Below are positions 37,256-48,304 of a stretch of 64,000 bases of DNA, in pieces. A model generated the notes under the pieces. It did not search any database and had not been told where the DNA came from. It was given only the letters and a program-made list of their open reading frames with translations. A program made the translations under genes and the position numbers. The DNA comes from Phoebastria nigripes (Eukaryota > Chordata > Aves > Procellariiformes > Diomedeidae). Where the stretch lies: positions 592,818 to 656,817 of the forward strand of contig JAYKAV010000012.1 in assembly GCA_035582835.1 (NCBI GenBank), in the 5' to 3' direction. Position 1 is the first letter of the stretch. Each line of letters starts with the position of its first letter.

Positions 37256-40200
37256 CAATCAACAGAGAATGAAGTGCACAGGAGATAGATGTGTGCCTGC
37301 ACCAGTGAAGTTAATGAGATCCATACTTTGCGTTTAATGGTGGTCTCTCAATTGACTTCTTCATGATAGAAAGTTGGAGAGGTGAATGAAGAGCTAGATA
37401 ATTAGATGTCAATACAGAAATCCTTATTGGGAAGGTGGGCAGAGCTATGGGGAGGTCAACTCTTTTATTACTATTGGATCTTGAATGTTTTGCTATACCA
37501 TGTCTTTAATCTCTTTTCATACACAATGTGTTTTATGGATTATGTGGCTCAGACATCGTTTTCTTTGCATGCACACTCTGGTCTTATTTATTCTCANTAA
37601 CGCTGCTAACATCTCTAAAGTTAAGAACTGGATCAAACTTACAGTGAAAAGCACAATAGATTTTCTGTTAGCGTTGATTTAAACAGAGGTCCGGGATGTT
37701 TCTATAGCCAAGATGAACCATGAGCACAGCATTACCTTAGCAGGGAATGTCCCGTTGGACAACATTTGCTAGTAAAAGATAACGACAGAGTATAAACGTA
37801 ACAGTATCTTCTAATCAGAAAACGATGGCAAGAGCAATAAGCAGGAGAACAACCTGAAATGTTTAAAGAGAGCAGCCGGAGCAGAGGCCGTTGGCTTTGG
37901 ATCGGATAAATGCTAAATTCTTCTTTAGCAAGGAAACTCCACAGGAGAGTATCAGTGGTTTTATAAAGCCAACAGATACTACAATGTCTTATATGAACGG
38001 TCCTGATTTTCTTAATCAAACTCAGAAGAGTTCTGCATGCCCCCAAACCCTAACTATGCTTTTCAGCTCTTGACAATTTGTTCAGTAGTTCTCAATGCAG
38101 GTTATTTTTAACACTTAACTGCAGGTCCAACAGTAGCTTTCAGCACCCTGAAGTGTTAGAGAAAGAAATGTTCACTCTAGCAATTAAGCAGCAGCCCAAC
38201 CTATAAGAAGCTGAGTGCTGTAAATTAGACAAATTCCTAAAATAATAAAAGCAGTGCTGTGTCTTGTCTACACCTGCAGCACTGTAAATATGTGTTTAGC
38301 CTAGGACATACTCAGCTCTCATGGGGAGCTATGTTCAGCATGGAAATACATGTATTATCCTATTATATTGGGAATATATGTAATGTTTATGTGTAGAAAT
38401 AAAATTTCTAGTTTTCCAATACTTTGTGCAGTGTAGTCCACATTAAGACTTCTTGGAAATCTTTCTCAGGCTTTCTACATAATGCACCCATTCTACTTGC
38501 TTTATGTTTCTGATTTTTTTAGCATTTCAAAGCATGGCCTTTAAAAATCACAGAAATCCCAAAATGCAGCTGCAGCCATTAGGTTCCCAGGCATAGATTA
38601 ATCATACCTATATATAACCTGGGTGTGAAGCAGGAAAGTACAGATCTTATGATGCTCTGTGTTACAACTAAAAAGCCCTTCATTTTGTGATTATTATGTT
38701 CTGTACATTTCTTCACGTCTTTAGGATGAATACCAAACATCCGCAATCTCTGAGTATTTTTATTCTATTTACTTCTAATAGGTGACATTTTAAATTTTGT
38801 TTTAAGTGTGGCTAATTCTCTCTCCAGAACTGTCAAGTTGCACAGCTGAATGCCTCTAGGACAGATAGCTGCACAATACATGATGCTACACCAATGTACA
38901 ATAGCTGCACATCTACACAATATTTTGATGACAGTAGCCGTTGATAATAATGCATTTGTGTCGCAGTTCTGGCTAGCAGTTGTCAGAATACTGGTGAAAT
39001 TCTAGTTATTACACAAAATTAGTTTTCAGATGGAGCAATCATGTCCTGGAGCTTTGGGGTACAGGTAATCACTTGGAATCTAATTCAGGAAGGGCCTCAG
39101 CCGTGTGCCTAGTAAATATATGTATGCTGGAGATTATTACTGCAAGGTGATACATTAAAATTGTCACTATCCAAGAAGTTAAAATTCAATACGGTTATAT
39201 GCATTTTCAGGGTGGAATCTATCAGCTTGCAACTGCTTGTGTGCAAATATGTTTGTGCATATGTAATTCTTTCCTGCATCAGATCTGATTTTCAGCGTTT
39301 CTTTACTATTCATGTACTATTTTTAGCTTTCTGGGTGTTACAGTAATAGGAATCCATTTAAAGTATGATGTTAAAAATGAAACGATGCCTTAGCCACCAT
39401 CTAAGTTCATAATTTTTTTCTAATTGCTTAGAATTTTTAAAAAATATTTAATGTTCACTGGTAGAGCAGATGGAGCTGTGAGCTGTGAACGCTTTTCTAT
39501 GTGATAATATACTTTGGTTCTGGCTGATGGTGTTGCTTTGTTTCTTCATTTTCTCGTTAAACAATACTCAAGCTGGAAAAATAAGAACTTTGGTATTTTT
39601 CAAGAATTTCAAGCTTGGAGGCAGGCTAAGCATTATTCAGGGACAAGTAAAGAGAAATACTGGATTTTCAGATGCCAGGCTATTTCAGTGAATATCTTTG
39701 CCTGCTCAATAGTCAGCAAAATCAAGTTTTGAATTAGTATGAAGGTGTGTAAAATACATTATTCCTTTAACCATGTGGAGCAATCAAGGCAGGGGACCCC
39801 AGCTTAAGGGATGTCCCATCTCTTTTCTTGCTAATGAGAAATATCCATGCACTCTTGTTTGAACTTCCATAACTGCACGTATTTTCATAAAGTCTCATGT
39901 TTGTGGATGAGAGGATACAGCACAGGGAAAGTCATCTAACAAATGTGCTGGCTGCCACTCAAAACTTAGCATTATTCTGCTAATCAATATAGAAATTAAT
40001 AAAGGGATTAGTATTGCAACCGACTTGCCATACTGCAAAAGGGAGCCGTGATAGAAAATTAAGTAACATCTGCTGCATTTTCATCAAATAAATTTTAATG
40101 TGATAAAAATAAGCAAACAGTAGGATCCCATTTTGTTTAACAGAAAAATACAGTAGAATGAAGGAATGGGGCAATTCAGATCACCATTTGTGTCCAGGAG

Positions 40201-40513
40201 ACAAACTTCCTCTGCAGACTTCATCAACTGTCACTGGTTGACAGTTCTGGGAAGCTCCTGGATCGCTCTTCAACGCAATTTCTTGCAATGCTATTTCTAA
40301 GGAATAACAGCTTACATGAGCGATGGTTTTGAAATCTAAATTTGCTTAACAAGTAGATTTTCTATTTGGTCCTACTTTTTCTTTTCTTCTTCATGTTCAA
40401 GAGTATAGAAAGTTTTGCTAATTTTATTTTAAACCTGAAAATTTTACCAAGAAAAATTAATGAAACTCACGTAACTTGATTTTTATTTCAAATAACAAGT
40501 CCACCATAGATGA

Positions 40514-40538
40514 CTGTGGTTACCACAGTGTGGTAACT
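40514..40538. promoter_or_regulatory. Palindromic RUNX-type site cluster
   Basis: CTGTGGTTACCACAG (40514-40528) is a 7-base-arm palindrome in which each arm is the RUNX core TGTGGT, and a third copy, GTGTGGTAAC, follows directly. Three cores within 25 bases on both strands is unusual in AT-rich DNA. Binding is inferred from the motif only. Confidence 0.3.
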
Positions 40539-41009
40539 TGGCCAATTTTTAGCCTCTTTTGCAAGACTGATAATACCTATAGTCTATAGTACTGGGGCTC
40601 TAAAGATTGGATAAATGAAATCCAAATGAAAAATATTTATAGAATGACAGAAAATACACCAGAATACTGTTTATTATAAGTCACTGATCTATGGTAGAGA
40701 ACTTTGTGTGTGTATAAAAAATACCTAAATAGATATGTACTTCTGCCGCCTCCTCCCCCAAGAACCTTCTGTAGAGACACGAAAGAGGCATTAATTAATA
40801 TAGCTCTACATCTACCAGTGAGACGAGTTTCTTCATCCCATTATATGAATTTCAGAAACTAGAAACAAATTTTTAAAGACAAAATTGTGTGAGGCTTAGT
40901 TTTAGGGATAAAAGCATTGATTATTTACCAGATGGGTTCTGTTTTATTTCTACATTGAGAAGAAAACCTGTAGATAAATTTGTTTTTGTTTCTCCCAGTA
41001 GAAATTTTT

Positions 41010-41290
41010 TACTATTTAATTAAAGGCCTCATTGCCCCATCATTAAATTCAAAGAAGCATATCTAATGCAAGCACTTAAATGTAATGTCACTTATTAGTC
41101 TTTAATGAAGAGAAACTTATTCTTTCTCTAAAGAACAGCTGTAGAAATAGTTCCCATGTCACCCACAAAATTATATATTATGAAGAGTATTAATGTGTTT
41201 TTAATGACTGTAAAAATATTCCTTTATAAAAAGGACTGTATTCTTTCTTGTTAGGCTTCACTTGTAAAGGAGGTTAATTAAAGCCAGAGC
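41010..41290. promoter_or_regulatory. Candidate conserved non-coding element
   Basis: TTTAATTAAAGG, TAATGCAAGC, GCACTTAAATG and GTTAATTAAAGC (homeobox/NKX-like words) are spaced through a segment with no CpG, no simple repeats and no repeat relic. Same caveat as other candidates: conservation needs another genome. Confidence 0.18.
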
Positions 41291-41509
41291 ATCACAAATT
41301 CTGTAACACTGCAGGTCATTCATCTGTACCAAAGTGTAACACAATTCTGCAAAATCTCATTGACAGTAATAACATAAAACTAACTGCTCCACTACTCAGT
41401 AAAGATCACTGGTCTGTCTTGTAACTTGGCTCTAGCTTTCATGATCCAACAGCCATGAAATCAGCCATTAAACATAAGATTTATCTAACGCTTTTCATAT
41501 TATGCTCTA

Positions 41510-41530
41510 TAAGTATATATATATATGTAT
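41510..41530. repeat. (TA)n microsatellite
   Basis: GTATATATATATATGTAT-like alternating TA stretch, about eight units with one interruption, just before the poly(G) tract. Confidence 0.8.
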
Positions 41531-41549
41531 AAAGTGTTTCTGATATCTT

Positions 41550-41565
41550 GGGGGGGGGGGGGGGG
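41550..41565. repeat. Poly(G) tract, 16 bases
   Basis: Sixteen G in a row, flanked on the left by a TA microsatellite about 20 bases away and on the right by AAGGG. Long G runs are rare in vertebrate DNA and could form intermolecular quadruplexes or be a sequencing-length artefact. Confidence 0.9.
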
Positions 41566-42402
41566 AAGGGAACTGTAAGAAGTCCAAGTAACTACAGTTT
41601 TGAGATTTTTTTTCCATGGAAATGCCACCAAGCAGTGATTAAATGTTGTATGTTGTCATCAGGTCAAAAAGTGAAAGTCCACAACACTACTATCTACATC
41701 CATACTTCAAGGTTATGTATTTGATGTTTAGTTAGTTTAGCACCTTTTTTTTTCTTAAATTGATAAATTATTCAAAATAAAAGGCCAGAGCAGTATCATA
41801 GTAAATCTCCCAGGGTGGGGAGATTGTCAATGGTGGGAGATTATCAACATCTCTCAGGTAGTATCTGGATATCAGAATAGGATGGCCAGAAGTGAAACAA
41901 AGAGAAAATGTTTCAGTGCCCCCCCAATAACAAAACCAAATGCACTGAGATGCTAGTTTGTCACTCTTTCCTGTAAGCAAGGGTAACGCTGTTATTTTGA
42001 TTATGAAGACTACACAAATACGCAGGTGTAAGGTGGAGTGGTAGAATTCATTCCAAGTATACATCATTTCTATCATATGCGCAGTTTTTATTCATCTGAT
42101 TTACCCGATGTAATCCTGCATATCCTTCTTTTACCAACTATGTGTATTTGGTACCCGTAGTACCAATATTACCCCGGTGCATTCATTTTGGCTCTTTTTC
42201 TTGTTTCCCAGTTAAAAACTACTGAAAACTTTAACGTATAGCAGATAGTACCCTGCAACTTCTCCACTTCCTATTAAGCCCTGATCTTGTTCACAACCAT
42301 AAGTCACCTAGAAATTGAGAACAGCCAAAACAAATTCATTTTGTTGCCTTGCATCATTCAAGCAGCTTCCAAAAACACTGATGCACTTCTGTGTACTGAG
42401 TG

Positions 42403-42474
42403 TTTGAGTCTGATTTCAATCTCATAAAAATGAAGTTACTCCACTGAAATGTGTGGATTGCCACCGGTGAGAAG
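42403..42474 (+). repeat. Ancient amniote repeat relic (TTACTCC/CCACTGAA type)
   Basis: GAGTCTGATTTCAATCTCAT, GAAGTTACTCCACTGAAATG and TGCCACCGGTGAGAAG follow a common sauropsid repeat pattern (GTAACTCCATTGAAGTCAAT ... TTACACCGGTGTGA). Substantially decayed; strand is by convention only. Confidence 0.4.
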
Positions 42475-42961
42475 GGAATGAAGACGAGCATCAAACCCTC
42501 GTAGTAAAAATCTGCCCACTCATGGCTCGTTTGAGAACTGCACTCTGCAGTTACCCAATTCCCCTTAATTACGTGATCTTCTAATACTCAGCTCGTACTT
42601 CTCCATATTAGAATTTATTCCGTTCTGGCGAACAATTTCTCTTGGGGAGTGTAAATGGAGATGTGTAAATTGTATAAAGGGGTAAATGAAAACCCCGGAA
42701 GATTTCTTCCTTGTTCCACAGCCCCCTGTAGCTTATAAAATTCTCCGTGCCTATCTCCCTCTCACTTTTGTGTATGCAAAGGGGAGAAGATGGTACCATA
42801 TTTGCTCAGGCATAAGATAAAGGGATTTTTTTCCCCCAGAAAATGAAATGCGAAAAAACAAGGACTTACTTTTTACTTGCCATCTGCAATTCACTGCACT
42901 GGCTCACTTTCTCCCTGAGAGCTCCTGTATCATCTCCCAGCAGCCAAAGCTGTGCAACTGT

Positions 42962-43640
42962 TCATAGAATCATAGAATCACTAAGGTTGGAAAAGACCTC
43001 TAAGATCATCAAGTCCAGCCATCAACCCAACACCACCATGCCCACTAAACCATGTCCTTAAGCGCCTCATCTACACGTCTTTTAAATACTTCCAGGGATG
43101 GGGACTCCACCACTTCTCTGGGCAGCCTGTTCCAATGCTTAACCACTCTTCCAGTAAAGAAATTTTTCCTAATGTCCAACCTAAACCTCCCCTGGCGCAA
43201 CTTGAGGCCATTTCCTCTCGTCCTATCGCTAGTTNCTTGGCAGAAGAGACCNACACCCACCTCGCTGCAACCTCCTTTCAGGTAGTTGTAGAGNGCGATA
43301 AGGTCTCCCCTCAGCCTCCTCTTCTCCAGACTAAACAGTCCCAGTTCCCTCAGCCGCTCCTCGTAAGACTTGCTCTCCAGACCCTTCACCAGCTTCGTTG
43401 CCCTCTCTGGACACGCTCCAGCACCTCAATGTCCTTCTTGTAGTGAGGGGCCCGAAAATGAACACAGTATTTGAGGTGCAGCCTCACCAGTGCCGAGTAC
43501 AGGGGGACAATCACCTCCCTACTCCTGCTGGCCACACTATTTCTGATACAGGCCAGGATGCCGTTGGCCTTCTTGGCCACCTGGGCACACTGCTGGCTCA
43601 TGTTCAGCCAGCTCACCACAGAGCAGCAACAGCTGGGGGG
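42962..43640 (-). mobile_element. CR1 LINE retrotransposon, 5'-truncated 3' end
   Basis: This is the clearest element in the window. The element's 3' end lies at the low coordinate: about 42962-42979 is two copies of the terminal octamer (ATTCTATG on the minus strand), the hallmark end of CR1. Then come the short 3' UTR (42980-43044) and the end of the reverse-transcriptase frame. The 5' end stops near 43620-43640, after which the sequence (GC-rich, 43640-43780) no longer reads as CR1. Severe 5' truncation is normal for this family, and no target-site duplication is expected. The sequence is close to my memory of CR1 subfamilies common in neoavian birds, so the copy is not very old. Three isolated Ns (43236, 43252, 43294) fall within 60 bases of it. 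The exact 5' border is uncertain by about 30 bases. Confidence 0.93.
43045..43640 (-). pseudogene. CR1 ORF2 C-terminal fragment (reverse transcriptase end), frameshifted
   Basis: Reading the minus strand from about 43640, one frame carries residues typical of the end of the CR1 reverse transcriptase (motifs such as [18 protein letters not shown], then [14 protein letters not shown] and [12 protein letters not shown]). It runs into a stop at 43386. A second frame resumes at 43389 ([20 protein letters not shown], then [27 protein letters not shown]) and ends at a natural stop at 43047-43045. The switch lies near 43395-43405 and fits loss of a single base. Three codons contain N. The endonuclease and the catalytic YADD part of the RT are absent, so this is a dead fragment of an ORF normally about 900-1000 residues long. 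It is not a host gene. Confidence 0.9.
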
Positions 43641-43860
43641 GAAACCTCCACGTCTGTGGCACAACACCCCAAATTGCTAGCAAAGGTAGGGGCCCCACGA
43701 GGACAGACTGCTGAGGAAGCCCTGGGCTGGCTGATGGGTGGGCTGCTGAGCCCGGGGCAGAGTCAGGGGGAAACACCGCAGAAATGCAGCCACTTTACTT
43801 TCTGGGGTTATTTTTTAAATAAGGTATGACCACACATTCAAAGCAATTTGATGCTCACCA

Positions 43861-43916
43861 TGCCTTGTGAAGAGCTTTGAGATTTATGAATGGAAAGTAT
43901 TAAATAAAGCTAAGTA
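43861..43916 (+). repeat. MIR/L3-type ancient repeat tail
   Basis: TTGTGAAGAGCTTTGAGATT followed by GAATGGAAAGTATTAAATAA and AGCTAAGTAATAC matches, with decay, the end of the same old tail as at 20211 (core AAAGCGCTTTGAGAT, then GATGAAAAGCGCTATATAA). It lies about 220 bases beyond the CR1 5' border and is unrelated to it. Confidence 0.5.
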
Positions 43917-45859
43917 ATACATCTCTTAATATAGAGATGTACTTAAACAATATGGAAATGAGATGGGAGAGTAGAAAATGTTACAGCTGAGTAGATAAAC
44001 ATAGACTTGTGTTTTCATTTACAAAGACCTCCAGTATATAAATGCTAATTATTTACTGCATTATAAGATTCTGAATTCCAGAGAGAGATTTCATCAATTT
44101 GATGTGTTAAACAAGTGTCTATTGATAGACCACTTCTTAATGTACTGTTTCAAACATTTTTAAAGACGGCTACGCATCCCTCAGCTATCCATTTCACTTG
44201 AGATGCCAGACTGCATCAGTCAGCTCATTCCCATTAAGTACTGGGTGCAAGCACACTCTCTAGCACACCTGACTTGACAAGCCGTATTTTTTTATTACAG
44301 GGAAGCAAATCTGTTTCCTTTTCCAACATCACCAGCAAAAATCAGGACTTGAAACAATTCTTATTTTACTTGCCTCCATAAAAGCTTGTCTGAAGTAGAC
44401 TTGCAGACACCCAGTAAAGCCTGAAGTATTTACTAAACCTGCTGTACCCTACTAAAGAAGTACATCAAGGTGTTTCCAGCTTTTTGTATTTCATTCCTAT
44501 TTGCTCCTTCTTTACCTGCAGATTTTCTTAAATCAGTCACTGCCAGGCAAGAAAGACCCTGAGGCAATAGCTTTAGGGACTGGATAGAGCGGAGGTGTAC
44601 ATGATTTCCTCCTTTTCCCCTGGATCAAGCTGTGATCCTTCTCTCCTCATCCTCACCCTGCTAAGGTACACCCTGCTTACACACAAGTACGATGTGCAGG
44701 ACACTTAGAGGTTATGTTTATGCTTTACATAACGAGGAAGAGTCTTCCCTCCCTGTGACAGAAGCATTGCAGCTATTTGTCAATGGAAGATCCTCTTTTC
44801 CCTATTTTCCCTGTGCTAGGAGGGTCGGCAGGCTCAGCTCCGGCTCCCCAGGGCAGCGTATTACCCCACCGTGCCCGAGCTCCTTATTCTTCTCAGCTAA
44901 CACAACAGCCCTTTTGTGTTAAGGCACAGGGGGAGAAAATAATAGAAAAAAATTTTCTGTCACTTAAAGAATAGCTATGAAAATAATATTTTAGGCTGTC
45001 CATATATGCGAACAAAAGAGCAACCGAACCTAGAACGGAGTTGTAATAAAGGGAACCGCATGGGAAGGATGGGGGAGAAACGTGCCACTGGGCAGGCTGG
45101 AAAGGGGATCTCAGCAAAGAGCTGTGCCTGGCAGTTACAGAGGCACCTGCCAAGGTGTCTGACGGTGATTTTCTGCAAGAGAGAGAGGTAAGGAAGAGCA
45201 GACCGTGGAGTAATAATCTGTATCAAGCTTTGTTGTTTTAAGTAAATTTTGCTCTATGGAAGGCAGCTGTTACTAATACACCTGTTATCTCAGTCCCTGA
45301 CTGCCATCGTTCACTGAATTTTCCCCATCTTTGTTAGTTAAATTCAATAGTATTTATATCTTTGTGTATCTCTTGTATCTTAAGTGAACAATGAAAACAG
45401 AAAGCTGCCAGACTGAATAAGAGATATTGCAATAAACATTATTCTTTGCAAAAAAACATTGCTTGAAGCCAGTCGCCTAGGATTTCCTTCTCGGTTAGGC
45501 AGCTATGAAGGATAAAGAGGAATGGATGTACATCATTATTAGACAGTTGAATGCTTAACTAAAATGAAGTTGTAATAGAGCTGGTGCAAGAGCAACTGTT
45601 TACACATGAATGAAGGAAATTCACACTTTTCTGCATATTATAATACAATTTGTGCAGCTGCCTCAGTCCTGCAGAACTTGTGCTTGGCTCTTACTCCTCA
45701 GTGATCTCTATGCCTCTCTGCCTAGAAATGCCCATATGAAGTGATGACATAATTGATTATTCTGAATCTAGTTGTTCACAACCAATTTGACTACTGTTCC
45801 AAAAATACAATGACTTGTTCAGCTCAGATCCAAAACACTTAGTTTGGGATCAGTGCAGG

Positions 45860-45930
45860 CGCGGAGGTGTTGGGGGGGCTGTCGGAAATCAGCCCCCGTG
45901 ACCAGACGTGCTGCTGGCTCAGACCCGGCG
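45860..45930. promoter_or_regulatory. Small CpG-rich cluster
   Basis: Seven CpGs in 70 bases around a G7 run (45872-45878), in AT-rich surroundings. Function unknown. Confidence 0.18.
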
Positions 45931-46779
45931 GGCAGAGTGCCCTGCAGACTAAGCCCTAAGATGCTGTGGGAAGATCCTCAGCCGTTGAAATAACTCCATT
46001 GATCAGCGTTTTCTTTTCATGGTTTTCAGATTCGTGGGTTTCTCGTTCTGTAAAATTATAAGGAGCTTTTCAAGATCTGCATATAAAAAGCCCACTGGGT
46101 CTGTCTTCCTGAAGGAGTGTGACTGGGGCTTATTTTTTCTATACTGTTATATGTTCCTTGCTCTAAAAACTTTTCCGCCCAATTTCTCACTTCTGTGTCA
46201 TCCTTACTCTTCTTTACTTTAATTGTCTTTAAAATTCATTTTGTAAAAAGCCTTTCTGCCAGTCTCCGCTCAGGCATTTTTTGGCTTGTGCTTGATCCCT
46301 CAATAACTTTTTGGGTTATGAGAGTTTGCTTTGCTTGGCTTTTAATTGTGGATTCAGAAAGAGTAATAATTAGGTACTGCCTCTAACTACCCATTGGTAA
46401 GTTGATAAGTATGGCTGCTTTACTGATGTCCTGGAGGGTATTTGCATTTGGCATTCTCAACATTGTAAAATGCAAACCTGTTTAATAGGGAAATTGTGTC
46501 TTGCATTGTAGAGATGCTAATAGAAGTGGCATCACTTGCCATGAGATATCCTAATTTATGACTATCTTTAAAGAACATACTTGTCAATTAGTGTCTTTAT
46601 TAGAATACTTACTTTTATCATTTGAAAATATGGCTCTTAATTGGGACCAGCTTTGCCTAAGGGAGAAACATTTGTTAATAAATAAATGAATAAACTAAAC
46701 CCCTCCATCAGTACCCATGGAGGGAACCAGCTTATATCACATAGGCACCCTTATAGATTGTATTACTTATTATTCTTAA

Positions 46780-47035
46780 ACTCGTTCAATTATTGAGAAA
46801 GACAATTTCATCTAACATTATATTGTCTTGCTGGGAAAAATATAGACAGGATATTGGAATTTGCTTGTTTATTAAAGCAGGTAGCTCATTAGGCATAATT
46901 AAGATAGAAGAAACAGGAGCATTAAATTTTCATACCACACCACCAGCCCGATAGCTCTAGTAAAGGCAAAAGCATCATAGTTGCTCTATTAGTACGTTGA
47001 TAGGGTTAATGTAATTAAGGTGCCAATTTTATTAG
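46780..47035. promoter_or_regulatory. Candidate conserved non-coding element
   Basis: The segment is complex in sequence, nearly free of CpG, without homopolymers or repeat relics, and has several homeodomain-type cores (GGCATAATTAAG near 46893, GTAATTAAGG near 47011). It looks like constrained non-coding DNA, but that is an impression of composition only. Confidence 0.18.
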
Positions 47036-48286
47036 AATCTGAAGATATGATGAGGAGTGCTTAGTGTTTTTCACTTTAAAAATGTAGTAAAGAAACTCTT
47101 TAAAAAAACAGAACTTAATAGGACTTAAAACCCCATTATTCAGCAAAGGTACAGATATGAACCAGAATCTGGCTAAGGTAGGTACCATGGGGACATCACA
47201 GTGTCCTGTGCTTGTCCATGACTCTGTCATTGCATTTCCTTCCCCAACGGATGGTGAGAAGTTAGAGCAAAGCTAGTTACAGCAAGGGGACTTCCTCCCC
47301 CAAACCGGGCGTGCGTTCCCAACAGACACTCCATGCTCATCCTTTCACCATGGAGGACTTGATCTCTCTGGGGTCGGTAGCATTGCACTCTACAGCCCAT
47401 GACTTCCCAAACAAGAGCATGCCTTGAAGAAACACACTGTTGTCCACACAGGGGTAAAGCAGCAGAGAAGAAGCCAAAGCAGTAAATAACCAACCACAGG
47501 TACGTTCATGAGTCAGCAGGATATTCTGTTGACTTATTTGAGCTCAAAAAGAAATATCAGTGCTGCACCGCTGCTTTATACATACACTCTGTTGGCCCTG
47601 CTAGAAGCAACAATGCAGTTGTGCATGGTGCAGTCCCTGCCACGTAAAGCCCGGAAACACCTCACACCCAGGCTGCTTTGTACTGGCAGTACTGGCTGTG
47701 CTGTGTGTGCTTTCTAGTTCTCCCTTAGTCTGGAGGGCATGTCCACAGCTTGGTGTGGTCATACCCGCACGTGTGGAGGGGAGAGACTTTGGCTCCAGGT
47801 CAGGGAAGCAAGGAAACCTGCTCAGCCTTCAGAGCAGAAGTCCTTCACTTCAGATATTGTGCCACTGAAAAACCCTTAAGCAGCAAATTATTTTACCCAA
47901 ACCCATTTTAAATATATACATATACACGTGTGTATTTATATGCAGACCTATATAGCTGCACATGCTACCTACTTCTGCCCTTAGAGGTGGGGTGTTCTGA
48001 GCTGCCTCTGACAGGTCCCACAAGGTGGGCGAGTGACATCTCTCCCATGCCCTGCTGTCTGATTGAATAACATGCCATGCACAAATGAGACTTAATACGT
48101 GATTGCGGGGAGGGAGAAGAGTCTTAAGGTTGCTTTTGGCTTCTGTGCAGAATTATTGAGGTATGGTCCTTTGAAAAATAGGTAAGTTGGCAGAAAACTC
48201 TTTTCCTCAGCATAGTATCTGTGTGATCTCCCTTTGGTATTTAACCACAAATACATGTTTCCCTGACACAGAAAGTATATCTATTT

Positions 48287-48304
48287 TTAAATAAATAAAT
48301 AAAA
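48287..48304. repeat. (AAAT)n microsatellite
   Basis: About four AAAT units in tandem. Confidence 0.75.

Larger units (their letters stand above)
37256..42402. other. Non-coding, unique AT-rich DNA
   Basis: No gene or recognisable interspersed repeat. 38260-38290 (CTTGTCTACACCTGCAGCAC) faintly recalls a sauropsid repeat word but is too short to call. No N occurs between 37598 and 43236. Confidence 0.6.

Noticed and set aside
43640..43780. GC-rich stretch beyond the CR1 as part of the element
   Set aside because: It no longer reads as CR1 protein or UTR; treated as flanking DNA.
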